The position numbers and the translations under genes were made by a program. Shown piece after piece: positions 16,773-25,436 of a stretch of 55,934 bases of DNA (the stretch's first letter is position 1; each line of letters opens with the position of its first letter). Origin of the DNA: Jeotgalicoccus sp036782755 (GTDB taxonomy: Bacteria; Bacillota; Bacilli; Staphylococcales; Salinicoccaceae); the NCBI GenBank assembly GCA_036782755.1, contig DAIPYL010000006.1, positions 1 through 55,934 on the forward strand, read 5' to 3'. The notes under the pieces were generated by a model that saw nothing but the letters and a program-made list of their open reading frames with translations, was not told where the DNA came from and did not search any database.

Positions 16773-17707
16773 GCACTGTCACCACGCTTCAGGGATAAAT
16801 GCTTAAAGACATCCTGTCTGTTCAAGCATTTATTTCCATTTTTAGTCTTCACTATTACTGTCTCGTGTTCCGCAAATACTTTAAATGCATCTTCAATTTT
16901 TGTATCTTCTTCCACAAGAGGATAATCTTCATTGTTAACTTCCTGTGAATTTTCGCTGACGAATTCGCCGACAGTTATATTTTCTTTCTGCCGGTATCCT
17001 ATAAATTCTTTTACGAAATCATTTTTCGGATTCGATAAAAACTCATTCGGGCTACCGATCTGTTCAATCCGGCCTTCATTAAATAAACAAATACGGTCGC
17101 CAAGCTTCATTGCCTCTTTAATATCATGTGTCACAAAGACAATTGTTTTTTTAATTTCTTTCTGCAGTGCTATTAAATCATCCTGCAGGCTTTCCCTTGT
17201 AATCGGGTCTAAAGCACTGAATGGTTCATCCATTAAAATAACCGGCGGATCCGCTGCCAGTGCGCGAATTACTCCGACACGCTGCTGCTGTCCTCCTGAA
17301 AGTTCAGCAGGTTTCCGGTCTTTATATATATCCGGATCAAGTCCCACCATCGCCATCAGTTCAGCAGTCCTTTTACTAATATCCGCTTCTTTCCATTTTT
17401 TCATCTGCGGCACCTGTGCAATATTTTCGCCGATTGTCATATGCGGGAACAGTGCTATCTGCTGCAATACATAGCCGATATCCCAGCGCATTTCATAGAC
17501 TTCGTAATCACTCACCGGCTTATCTTTAAAATAAATATAGCCTTCAGTTAAGGGAATGAGTCTGTTTATCATTTTCAAAGTTGTCGTCTTGCCACTTCCC
17601 GACGGGCCTATTAAAACAAAAAACTCCCCTTCTTTAACATTAAAGCTTGCATCTTCGACAGCTGTTTTACTGCCGTAGCGCTTCGTTACATTCTTAAACT
17701 CAATCAT
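16769..17707 (-). CDS. OpuC/EgtU-type ABC importer ATP-binding protein
   Basis: A 312-residue ATPase partner of the fused permease/binding protein. It shows Walker A GPSGSGKTT, the Q-loop VLQQIALFPHMT, signature ELSGGQQQRVG, Walker B VILMDEPFSALD and H-loop VTHD. A C-terminal extension (about 245-312, YPLVEEDTKIEDAFKVF) resembles one degenerate CBS-like repeat. Full OpuCA carries two CBS domains that sense ionic strength, so osmotic gating may be reduced here. It is the first gene of the two-gene operon. Confidence 0.9.
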   Translation of the reverse strand: MIEFKNVTKRYGSKTAVEDASFNVKEGEFFVLIGPSGSGKTTTLKMINRLIPLTEGYIYFKDKPVSDYEVYEMRWDIGYVLQQIALFPHMTIGENIAQVPQMKKWKEADISKRTAELMAMVGLDPDIYKDRKPAELSGGQQQRVGVIRALAADPPVILMDEPFSALDPITRESLQDDLIALQKEIKKTIVFVTHDIKEAMKLGDRICLFNEGRIEQIGSPNEFLSNPKNDFVKEFIGYRQKENITVGEFVSENSQEVNNEDYPLVEEDTKIEDAFKVFAEHETVIVKTKNGNKCLNRQDVFKHLSLKRGDSA

Positions 17708-17845
17708 GGATTATCCGCTCCTCTTTATTTTAAGTAAATCATTATATGTATTAAAATAGGGAATAATGATGTATACCCTATTTACCACAAACATAAAAAG
17801 GGAATAGTATATATTACAATATATTTTTTTGAGAGGGGATTATAC

Positions 17846-19207
17846 ATGTCGATACAATCAATAGTTGAAAATCAGCGTGAATATTATTATAAAAACCATA
17901 CCAAATCAGTCAGTTTCCGCATACGCCAGTTAAAGAAGCTGAAAGCTGCCATTCAGGCTAATGAAAGAATGGTTCTGGAGGCCGTAAATAAAGACCTCGG
18001 AAAATCCGAAGCCGAAGCATATATGACAGAGCTCGGCATTGTTTATAAAGAATTTGACTACGTTATTAAAAATCTCAGGAAATGGAATAACCCAAAGAAA
18101 GTTTCAGGCTCAATGATGAGTTTCCCGGCGAAAAATTATATCTACCGTGATCCGTACGGCGTGGTACTTATTTTATCACCGTGGAACTATCCTTTTAATT
18201 TAACGATGATGCCGCTGATTGGTGCGATCGCAGGAGGTAACTGTGTTCTCGTTAAACCTTCTGAAACAAGTCCGCATACAGCTGCAATTATAGAGAAAAT
18301 CCTAAATTATACTTTCAGCGATGAATATGTTTACTGTGCACCTGCAGATACACCGCACGATGAAGTAAATGAGCAGCAGTATGACTATATATTCTTTACA
18401 GGCAGCACGAGTGTCGGCAAAGAGATTATGGGTATAGCCAGCAAAACACTGACTCCTGTAACACTGGAACTTGGCGGCAAAAGCCCTGCTGTAGTCGACG
18501 AAACAGCAAATATCGATGTTGCGGTTAAACGGATTGCCTGGGGTAAATTTGTTAACGCAGGACAGACATGCGTTGCACCCGACCATGTGATTATTCACAG
18601 TTCGAAGAAACAGGAATTTATCGACCGCATGCTTGCTGAAATTGAAGAACGCTACAGCAATGCTGTCCACAGAGATGACTATCCTAAGATTATTAATGAA
18701 AAGCATTTTACGCGTCTGTCAGGATTACTCGAAAATGAAATGGTACTTGGAGGCAGTTTAAATGTACATGAGCAGAAAATCGCACCTGCACTAATACCGG
18801 ACAGCACATTTGACTCACCCGCAATGGAAGAGGAAATCTTCGGTCCGATTCTGCCGATTATTACGTATGATAATCTTGAAGACCTGATTGTCCACCAGCA
18901 GACACTGCCTAAACCGCTCGCGTTCTATATCTTTTCTGAAAATGAAATTAATACTGAAGCACTGCTGTCAAGACTGTCATTCGGCGGCGGCTGTGTGAAT
19001 GATACCATTATGCATCTGTCACACCATGACCTGCCGTTTGGCGGCGTTGGTGCCAGCGGTATGGGACATTATCACGGTAAGTATTCATTCGACACGTTTA
19101 CACATGAAAAGAGTGTCGTGAAGAACAGCACATTAATTGATATTCCTGTTCGTTATGCACCATTTAACGAAGCAAAAACCAAGCTTTTCAGAAAGTTTTT
19201 AAGTTAG
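17846..19207 (+). CDS. Aldehyde dehydrogenase (class 3-type)
   Basis: A 453-residue NAD(P)-dependent aldehyde dehydrogenase of the short class 3 type, acting on medium or fatty aldehydes. It shows the SPWNYPFNL substrate/cofactor segment, FFTGSTSVGKEIM, the general base Glu in TLELGGKSPA (residue 208) and the catalytic Cys in NAGQTCVAPD (residue 242). The C-terminal PFGGVGASGMGHYHGKYSF block is typical. The ribosome site is GAGAGGGG. The NAD(P)-binding gene follows after 36 bases, so they may be co-transcribed. Confidence 0.93.
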   Translation: MSIQSIVENQREYYYKNHTKSVSFRIRQLKKLKAAIQANERMVLEAVNKDLGKSEAEAYMTELGIVYKEFDYVIKNLRKWNNPKKVSGSMMSFPAKNYIYRDPYGVVLILSPWNYPFNLTMMPLIGAIAGGNCVLVKPSETSPHTAAIIEKILNYTFSDEYVYCAPADTPHDEVNEQQYDYIFFTGSTSVGKEIMGIASKTLTPVTLELGGKSPAVVDETANIDVAVKRIAWGKFVNAGQTCVAPDHVIIHSSKKQEFIDRMLAEIEERYSNAVHRDDYPKIINEKHFTRLSGLLENEMVLGGSLNVHEQKIAPALIPDSTFDSPAMEEEIFGPILPIITYDNLEDLIVHQQTLPKPLAFYIFSENEINTEALLSRLSFGGGCVNDTIMHLSHHDLPFGGVGASGMGHYHGKYSFDTFTHEKSVVKNSTLIDIPVRYAPFNEAKTKLFRKFLS

Positions 19208-19243
19208 ACTGAAATTAACAACACATTTAAGGAGTGTATTTAG

Positions 19244-19909
19244 ATGAGTATTTTAGTTATCGGAGCAAACGGCGGGGTCGGAACACACCTCGTACAGCAG
19301 CTTAAAGAAAATTCTGCGGACTTTACAGCAGGTGTCCGTAAAGATGAACAAGTTTCGGATCTGAACAATAAAGATGTAAAAGCATTATTAATCGATGTTG
19401 AGAAAGATTCCATCGAAGAACTCGCAGAAAAAATGAAAGGCTTTGAACAGGTTGTCTTTTCAGTAGGCTCAGGCGGCAGCACAGGTGCCGAACAGACTAT
19501 TATCGTTGATCTGGACGGGGCTGTAAAAGCTGTTGATGCAAGCAAAGAGGCAGGCGTTGAACATTTCGTTATGGTGTCAACATGGGACTCAAGAAGAGAA
19601 GCATTCGATACACCTGATGCACAAAAAATTAAACCATATACGATCGCCAAGCATCACGCTGATGTGCACTTAAGAAATTCGGGACTGACGCACACGATTG
19701 TACACCCTGGTATGCTTACAGATGAAGCAGGTTCAGGCAAGGTCGACGTAGATTTATACTTCGATGACATTAAAGATGTTGCACGCGAAAACGTTGCGCA
19801 CGTACTTTATGAAGTAGTTACGAATAAAGAAAATCGGGGCAAAGAATTCCAGGTCCTGGACGGCAGTACTGATGCAGCGGAAGCTGTTAAGAACTTTAAT
19901 AATAAATAA
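19244..19909 (+). CDS. NAD(P)-binding atypical SDR protein (NmrA/SDR_a5-like)
   Basis: A 221-residue single Rossmann-fold protein with ILVIGANGGVGTHLVQQL at the N-terminus. It lacks the classical Tyr-x-x-x-Lys pair. IVHPGMLTDEAGSG and HVLYEVV are typical of the atypical SDR YwnB/YhfK group. Such proteins often sense or use NAD(P)H in redox stress. Start has AAGGAG eight bases upstream. It probably follows the aldehyde dehydrogenase in one transcript. Confidence 0.82.
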   Translation: MSILVIGANGGVGTHLVQQLKENSADFTAGVRKDEQVSDLNNKDVKALLIDVEKDSIEELAEKMKGFEQVVFSVGSGGSTGAEQTIIVDLDGAVKAVDASKEAGVEHFVMVSTWDSRREAFDTPDAQKIKPYTIAKHHADVHLRNSGLTHTIVHPGMLTDEAGSGKVDVDLYFDDIKDVARENVAHVLYEVVTNKENRGKEFQVLDGSTDAAEAVKNFNNK

Positions 19910-19916
19910 TGATATT

Positions 19917-19954
19917 AAAAAAGGCAGAAATCCAAATGGATTTCTGCCTTTTCT
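19917..19954. terminator. Bidirectional terminator
   Basis: AAGGCAGAAATCCA, loop AA, TGGATTTCTGCCTT, flanked by A-run and T-run. It separates the convergent NAD(P)-binding and YfcC genes. Confidence 0.88.
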
Positions 19955-19958
19955 CATT

Positions 19959-21368
19959 TTATGACCATCCTGTAATCTGTGCGATTGTTAATGCACTTAA
20001 AGAAATCACCATGAAGATTATAAACAGCGGGAAGAAGAATCTGATCCACTTGTGCCATTCTACTCCTGCCAGTGCCAGCGCAGCCATAAAGTATCCGCTC
20101 GTCGGATATAAAATATGTGCGAATCCGTCACCCAGCTGGAATGCAAGAACTGCTGTCTGGCGTGTTACGTTAACCATATCAGCGAGCGGCGCCATAATCG
20201 GCATTGTTACTAACGCCTGGCCTGATCCTGAAGGGATAACGAAGTTAATAAGCAGCTGGACAAAGTACATACCTGCCGCAGCAAGTACCGGCGGTAATTC
20301 CCCGACTACAGTACCCAGTCCGTTAACGATTGTATCCATAACCTGACCGTCTTCCAGTATTACTGCAACTGAACGTGCCAGGCCGACGATAATCGCACCC
20401 ATTAATACTTCTCTGAAACCTTTAGTAAATGCTTCACTGATACTCGTAAGGTTTAAACCTGAAATAAGACCGACAGTTACACCCATAATAATGAACAGCC
20501 CTGCCATTTCAATCATGAACCAGCCCTGCGTTGTTACTCCCCAAATCAGAATACCGAAAAAGATTAAGATAAAAAATGCTCCGGCAATCTGACGCTTAGT
20601 TGCAGTTAATGGTGCAGAATCCCCGATAGCTGAGTACATTTCACGTTTCTCTGCATCATCTTCATACACTAAACTTGCTTCCGGATTTTTCTGTACTTTT
20701 CTGGCATACCTCATTATAAATAACGCTGTTACTGCTAAGACGATAACAAATAGTATCAATCTGAATCCAAGTCCTGAGAACGTTGGAATTTCTGCGATTG
20801 TCTGTGCAAGCCCTGTATTAATAGGGTTCAGCACGCCCACTGTATATCCGATTACCGTTCCGCAGAGCGCTATCGCAGCGGCGGTCATCGAATCATAGCC
20901 AAGAGCGATAACCAGCGGAATAATGACCGGGATATAAACCAGTGACAATTCTGCTGTACCGATTAATGTCGCAACTGCAGCAAATACTGCAACGAGCACC
21001 GGTATAATAAAAATACTTTTCTTCGAAAACTTACGCGCCATTTTATCAACAGCGATTTCTATAATCCCGCTTTCACGCAGTACCATAAACATTCCGCCGA
21101 TAATCAGCGTGAAGAATACAACTTCACCTGCGTCGACAAGTCCGCGCGGAATTGCCGTTATAAATTCCGTTAAGCCTGTCGGTGTCGATTCAAGATATGT
21201 AAATGATTCCGGATCTACTGCTGCACGGCCGTTTTCCAATTCAATACGGTCGAATTCACCAGCTGGAATTAAATAAGTTGCAGCTGCTGCAACGATACCG
21301 AATACAAATAATATTACATAGATATGCGGCATTTTGAATCCGCTTTTCTTTTTCTGATCATTGCTCAT
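19959..21368 (-). CDS. YfcC-family membrane carrier
   Basis: A polytopic secondary transporter of about 469 residues in the DcuC/YfcC superfamily, whose relatives carry dicarboxylates, peptides or basic amino acids. Features are PHIYVILFVFGIVAAAATYLIPAGEFDR at the N-terminus, two-fold repeated hairpins and the FVIPSGSGQALVTMPIMAPL re-entrant-like segment. The substrate is not readable. The start is set at 21368 (MSNDQ), because AAAAAAGGAAG precedes it; the ATG at 21395 has that site inside its own first codons. Confidence 0.82.
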   Translation of the reverse strand: MSNDQKKKSGFKMPHIYVILFVFGIVAAAATYLIPAGEFDRIELENGRAAVDPESFTYLESTPTGLTEFITAIPRGLVDAGEVVFFTLIIGGMFMVLRESGIIEIAVDKMARKFSKKSIFIIPVLVAVFAAVATLIGTAELSLVYIPVIIPLVIALGYDSMTAAAIALCGTVIGYTVGVLNPINTGLAQTIAEIPTFSGLGFRLILFVIVLAVTALFIMRYARKVQKNPEASLVYEDDAEKREMYSAIGDSAPLTATKRQIAGAFFILIFFGILIWGVTTQGWFMIEMAGLFIIMGVTVGLISGLNLTSISEAFTKGFREVLMGAIIVGLARSVAVILEDGQVMDTIVNGLGTVVGELPPVLAAAGMYFVQLLINFVIPSGSGQALVTMPIMAPLADMVNVTRQTAVLAFQLGDGFAHILYPTSGYFMAALALAGVEWHKWIRFFFPLFIIFMVISLSALTIAQITGWS

Positions 21369-21441
21369 ATGTAAACTTCCTTTTTTATTTTTCATTGTAA
21401 CTCATATGAACTCTGCCTAAAAGTACTAAAGTGGATAAAAA

Positions 21442-21464
21442 AAGACGAGTCTATGACCCATCTT
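21442..21464 (-). terminator. Terminator of the hss/hrt cluster
   Basis: On the minus strand AAGATGGGT pairs with ACTCGTCTT (two G-U pairs) around CATAG and runs into TTTTTTT, just beyond hrtA. Confidence 0.7.
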
Positions 21465-21466
21465 CT

Positions 21467-22147
21467 CTAAGATTCGATAATTTTACCATCTTTCATCTCA
21501 ACAATACGTTCTGCATACTCCAGCATATCGTTATCGTGCGTAACCATCAGCACTGTAATATTTAATTCCCGTGCCAGTCTCTCAATTAATTCTATCACTT
21601 CAACCGAACGTTTTGAATCGAGACTTGCCGTCGGTTCATCGGCAAATAGTATTTGAGGTTCATGGATAATTGCACGGGCAATTGCCACACGCTGTTTTTC
21701 TCCGCCTGATAAGTTTTCAGGATAGCTGTCTTTATGCTCCCGCATATCGACAGTTGTCAGCGCATCTTCGATACGTGCCGCTCTCGATTTTTTGGACCAT
21801 TTCGTTTCAGCAGTATCAAGCATCAGCTCAAGCTGTTCTCTCACAGTAAGGAATGGTACAAGGTGAGCGTGCTGGAAAACAAAACCGAAATGCTTCGCTC
21901 TGATTTCACGGACACCTTCTGCGTTCATTGCCGACATATTTTTTCCGCCGAATGTAATTGAACCGTCGCTTAAGTCCTGCAGTCCCGCGGCGATTGTTAA
22001 GAGCGTACTTTTACCGGAACCCGAAGCACCGACCAGTGCCGTCAGTTCTCCTTTATTTAATTCGAGATCGATACCTTTTAAGATTTGTTCTTTCGTACTG
22101 CCGTGCTTGAATTCTTTTTTAATATCTTCTAATTGGAATAAACTCAT
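21467..22147 (-). CDS. hrtA: Haem efflux ABC transporter ATP-binding protein HrtA
   Basis: A 226-residue MacB/LolD-type ATPase that pairs with HrtB to expel toxic haem. It shows Walker A GASGSGKST, the Q-loop FVFQHAHLVPFLT, signature NLSGGEKQRVA, Walker B ILFADEPTASLD and the H-loop MVTHD. It lies one base from hrtB, downstream of hssRS, and ends in a terminator. In Staphylococcus aureus hrtA precedes hrtB and diverges from hssRS; here the order is hrtB then hrtA and all four genes run the same way. Confidence 0.88.
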   Translation of the reverse strand: MSLFQLEDIKKEFKHGSTKEQILKGIDLELNKGELTALVGASGSGKSTLLTIAAGLQDLSDGSITFGGKNMSAMNAEGVREIRAKHFGFVFQHAHLVPFLTVREQLELMLDTAETKWSKKSRAARIEDALTTVDMREHKDSYPENLSGGEKQRVAIARAIIHEPQILFADEPTASLDSKRSVEVIELIERLARELNITVLMVTHDNDMLEYAERIVEMKDGKIIES

Positions 22148-22148
22148 T

Positions 22149-23177
22149 TTATGCGCCTCCCTGGTTAATTGCCTGCATCGGTTCTACCTGCTTTATCTGA
22201 ATACCTGACAGTGTCGCACCAATGAATCCGATAATCATGAATGCCCCTGATGACAGCAGCACCATGCTCGCTGTTAAGTGGAACGGCATACCGCTCGGTG
22301 CGAACATGTTAAATAACTGGCTGACGCCGACAGCTAAGAGCAGTGAAATAATTGTGATGATAAACATCTGTGTCCACATCATCTTGAACAGCGTAAATGT
22401 TTTCACGCCGATTGCTTTTAAAATACCGAATGTACCAAGTTTCTGAACGTTAATCATGTAAAAGAATATCGCAAATAACATTCCGCTGATTACGTACAGG
22501 AAAATAATAATCATGTTCAATGACATCTGTTCTGCGCTGTAACTTGGAATTGTATTTAGAAAATCCCCGTTATTAAAGTGTGAAAGTTCGTCCACCGGCT
22601 CTTCTGCCGCCGTAGTAAATGCCAGCTGGAATGTATCCGTTCTGTACATTTCAAAGAAATCTTCGCTGTTAATAAATCCGACTGGAGAGTGGCTGAATTT
22701 TTCCTGTTCGGCAAAGCCTGTAATTGTCAAATCTTTATCCATTAGGCTTGTTGAAACAGTATCTCCAACTTCAAATCCTTCTTCCTGGAACGACTGATCC
22801 ACTACAATTTCACCAGGTGCTGTTTCCGGGAAAATTACTGAGTCATCGGCACTCACATATGCCAGACTGTGTTTTTTATCTTCATTATCCTGGAACTCAC
22901 CCATTTGAATCGAGAATAATGTAACATCTGAGTCTGCATCTTTAAGACTGTCAATCTGCTCATCAGACAGTGCTGAGAAACTGTGATTCTCTTCTGCACT
23001 CTCTTCCATATAAAACGTACCTTCCGGCATATTTTTAATTAATGCCGCATTATCCTGTGACAAACCGCTCGCGAGCCCCGATATACTTAATGTTAAAAGA
23101 CTGATTAAAAATATAATCGATCCGAGAATCGTATACCGCAGTTTGTATTTTTTCATTTCTTTCCATGCCATCTTCAT
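22149..23177 (-). CDS. hrtB: Haem efflux ABC transporter permease HrtB
   Basis: A 342-residue permease with one N-terminal helix (about 14-36), a large outer domain (about 40-215) and three C-terminal helices of the FtsX/MacB type. IQKISQ-like VQKLGTFGILKAIGVKT and the preceding SYSAEQMSLNMIIIFLYV match my memory of the staphylococcal HrtB layout. Start has GAGGAGG nine bases upstream. A direct-repeat HssR site lies 48 bases before the ATG, separating this gene from hssS. Confidence 0.85.
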   Translation of the reverse strand: MKMAWKEMKKYKLRYTILGSIIFLISLLTLSISGLASGLSQDNAALIKNMPEGTFYMEESAEENHSFSALSDEQIDSLKDADSDVTLFSIQMGEFQDNEDKKHSLAYVSADDSVIFPETAPGEIVVDQSFQEEGFEVGDTVSTSLMDKDLTITGFAEQEKFSHSPVGFINSEDFFEMYRTDTFQLAFTTAAEEPVDELSHFNNGDFLNTIPSYSAEQMSLNMIIIFLYVISGMLFAIFFYMINVQKLGTFGILKAIGVKTFTLFKMMWTQMFIITIISLLLAVGVSQLFNMFAPSGMPFHLTASMVLLSSGAFMIIGFIGATLSGIQIKQVEPMQAINQGGA

Positions 23178-23224
23178 TAAAAAATCCTCCTCGTAATCAT
23201 CTGTGAGTCATACTCTACACGCGG

Positions 23225-23244
23225 AATATGAACTCACTATGAAC
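23225..23244 (-). promoter_or_regulatory. HssR-type direct repeat upstream of hrtB
   Basis: On the minus strand GTTCATAGT, two bases, GTTCATATT. The second copy equals the known staphylococcal HssR half-site and the first differs in two bases, with the same two-base spacing. It lies between the hssS stop and the hrtB start. Confidence 0.8.
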
Positions 23245-23259
23245 GAGGAGGAAAAAATA

Positions 23260-24645
23260 TTATTCTGCTGTATCAACCGGCAGTCTGACTGTAAAGACAG
23301 TGCCGTTTTCGCTGCTTCTTACATTAATTGAACCATTATGCAGTTCGAGAATCTTTTTAACGATGGACAGACCAAGACCTGTACCGCTGACACTGCTCGT
23401 ACGAGCAGTATCCACACGGTAAAATCTGTCGAATATCTTATCGATGCTCACGGTATCAATACCTTCGCCGGTATCGCTTATTCTGATTACAGTGTGTGCT
23501 TTATAACGGGTCATCTCTATATCGATGCTCCCTGCGTCGCCGTTATACTTAACAGCATTCGACAGCAGGTTATCCCACACCGTGTTCATCAGCGCTTTGT
23601 CCGCCATAATTTCAGTATCCTGAAGTTTATGCGACAGCATCAGTCCTTTTTCGTTAATCTTCCACTCGTATACTTTAATCAGCCGCTCCAGCTGTTCTCT
23701 TAAATTATAAGATTCCTTGCGGAGCAGATAATCTTCATGATCAATAGAAGATAAAATGAGCAGCTGTTCTGTCATCGTTGACAGTCTGTCTATTTCAAAA
23801 TCGACAGTTTCAGTATATTCGCTCCGCTCTGCTGCCGTGAGCGGTTTATTTAACAGCTTGTTATAACCTTTAATACTCGACAGAGGCGACTGGATATCGT
23901 GGGATATGTTCGAAATGAAATCCCTTTGTATTTTATCGTTGTATTCAATCTGTCTCGACATCCGCACAAAGTTGGATGACAGTTCTCCAAGTTCGTCCCT
24001 GCGGTTCGTATCAAGGTCGTGCACAGAATAGTCTCCTGCTGCAAGCAGCTTCGTGGCTTCACTCAGTTTCGTTACAGGTTTAATCAGGAAATGCGCACTG
24101 ATAAATACCAGCACAATACTTAACAGCACAGTCAGCATAAACAGAATTCCGAATAACAGATGCATCTCATTAAATAAGAGATTAATATCCGGGCGGATAA
24201 ATAATGCGTATGCTGTACCGTCATGATTTACCGGCACACCGATAGTGTTCGTCAATTCATTGGCAAAAAATCCGGTCACAAATATTTCCGCCTCAAAATT
24301 CGCCATACCATGATACGTTTCACCGTTAAGCACGCTTTTCACAACATTCGAAGACAGATTATGGTCGTTAAAGTCTGCACCGAAGAACGATTTATGCGCC
24401 TCACCGTCCGCAAGGTACATCTGGTAGCCTGAAGCAGCGACAGTCGACAGATAATCTTCGATCTGCACATCTGGATTGCCTTCTATAAATTCAGCGATTT
24501 CTGCTGCAATCACCGTATTCTTTTCATCATTGCTGTCTTTTAAATTAAATTGATAGTACGCATTCGACACAACAAATGCGATAAAGAAACTGAGTATCAT
24601 GATGCCGAGCGTCATCATGACAAATTTTACATATAACGACTTCAT
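23260..24645 (-). CDS. hssS: Haem-sensing histidine kinase HssS
   Basis: A 461-residue sensor kinase: membrane helix about 10-30, an extracytoplasmic sensing domain about 35-165 (with FVTGFFANELTNTIGVPV), a second helix about 168-190, HAMP about 191-245 (LIKPVTKLSEATKLLAAGDY), H-box ISHDIQSPLSSIKGY, N-box DNLLSNAVKYNG and G-boxes ISDTGEGID and GTGLGLSIVKKIL. The outer domain shares the VTGFF..N.VG pattern with staphylococcal HssS. It overlaps hssR by four bases. Confidence 0.87.
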   Translation of the reverse strand: MKSLYVKFVMMTLGIMILSFFIAFVVSNAYYQFNLKDSNDEKNTVIAAEIAEFIEGNPDVQIEDYLSTVAASGYQMYLADGEAHKSFFGADFNDHNLSSNVVKSVLNGETYHGMANFEAEIFVTGFFANELTNTIGVPVNHDGTAYALFIRPDINLLFNEMHLLFGILFMLTVLLSIVLVFISAHFLIKPVTKLSEATKLLAAGDYSVHDLDTNRRDELGELSSNFVRMSRQIEYNDKIQRDFISNISHDIQSPLSSIKGYNKLLNKPLTAAERSEYTETVDFEIDRLSTMTEQLLILSSIDHEDYLLRKESYNLREQLERLIKVYEWKINEKGLMLSHKLQDTEIMADKALMNTVWDNLLSNAVKYNGDAGSIDIEMTRYKAHTVIRISDTGEGIDTVSIDKIFDRFYRVDTARTSSVSGTGLGLSIVKKILELHNGSINVRSSENGTVFTVRLPVDTAE

Positions 24646-25319
24646 ACAGACGGCTCCAGGAAGTATCCGACACCCCGCACGGTCTTAATCGTAAAATCTT
24701 CCGTCAGTTTAGTAAATCTCGTTCTGAGTCTTTTAATGTGAACGTCCACAGTGCGCTCGTCCCCTTCATAAAAAATGCCCCAGATCTGCTCGATTAACTG
24801 TTCACGGGAAAACACCTGACCGGGATGTTCCGCCAGCAGCTGCAGCAGCTCGAATTCTTTCAGCGGCAGCATATACGTCTTATCTTCGATTTCAACAGTA
24901 TAATTGTCGGGATAAATGCTGACATTGCCGATTCGGATTGAGTCTGTTTCGCCTTCAGCTTTATAGCGGCGGAGCAGCGCTTCAATTCTGAAGATCAGTT
25001 CCTGCGGTTCAAACGGCTTCACGAGATAATCATCCGTACCCGCTTTAAAACCTTCCGCCTTATCATCAATATGGCTTTTCGCTGTTAATATAATTACAGG
25101 AATATCATACTCTTCCCTTATTGCTTTTGTCAGCTCAAGACCGTCCATATAAGGCATCATGACATCGACCACTGCAAGAGAACACGGGGCTTCCTTCAGG
25201 CGTGCAAGCGCCTGTCTGCCGTCGTTCGCAGCTGCAACACGGTATCCGGCTTCAGTTAAATTCAGCGTTACAAACTTTACAATATTCGGATCGTCGTCAA
25301 CGACTAATATTCTCTCCAT
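24642..25319 (-). CDS. hssR: Haem response regulator HssR
   Basis: A 225-residue OmpR-family regulator: receiver domain 1-120 with DDD acidic pocket, phospho-acceptor Asp in VVDVMMP and Lys in LVKPF, then a winged-helix DNA-binding domain (FSREQLIEQIWG, DVHIKRLRTRF, TVRGVGYFLE). It activates hrtBA through the direct repeat at 23225-23244. Strong ribosome site GAGGAGGAG. First gene of the cluster. Confidence 0.87.
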   Translation of the reverse strand: MERILVVDDDPNIVKFVTLNLTEAGYRVAAANDGRQALARLKEAPCSLAVVDVMMPYMDGLELTKAIREEYDIPVIILTAKSHIDDKAEGFKAGTDDYLVKPFEPQELIFRIEALLRRYKAEGETDSIRIGNVSIYPDNYTVEIEDKTYMLPLKEFELLQLLAEHPGQVFSREQLIEQIWGIFYEGDERTVDVHIKRLRTRFTKLTEDFTIKTVRGVGYFLEPSV

Positions 25320-25400
25320 ACCGCTCCTCCTCAGGCTGTTATTACCAGTATTATATCACCATTTTAAAAATCCTTAAGTTCAGATTACTCATTAAAAAAA

Positions 25401-25420
25401 CCATCCGCTGATGCGGATGG
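25401..25420 (-). terminator. Terminator of hmp
   Basis: CCATCCGC-TGAT-GCGGATGG, followed on the minus strand by TTTTTTTAAT. It lies 16 bases beyond the hmp stop, before the hssR promoter. Confidence 0.85.
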
Positions 25421-25436
25421 CTATACAATTATTAAA

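Noticed and set aside
17757..17800. Sigma-B promoter for the OpuC/EgtU operon (GGGTAT on the minus strand).
   Set aside because: The nearest GTTT-like -35 is only eight bases away and no alternative with 12-15 spacing is convincing.
21377..21406. A possible second HssR-like repeat upstream of the YfcC gene (GTTCATATGAGTTACAAT on the minus strand).
   Set aside because: Only one half-site is good and the repeat spacing is 10, not 11; the YfcC carrier has no clear link to haem.
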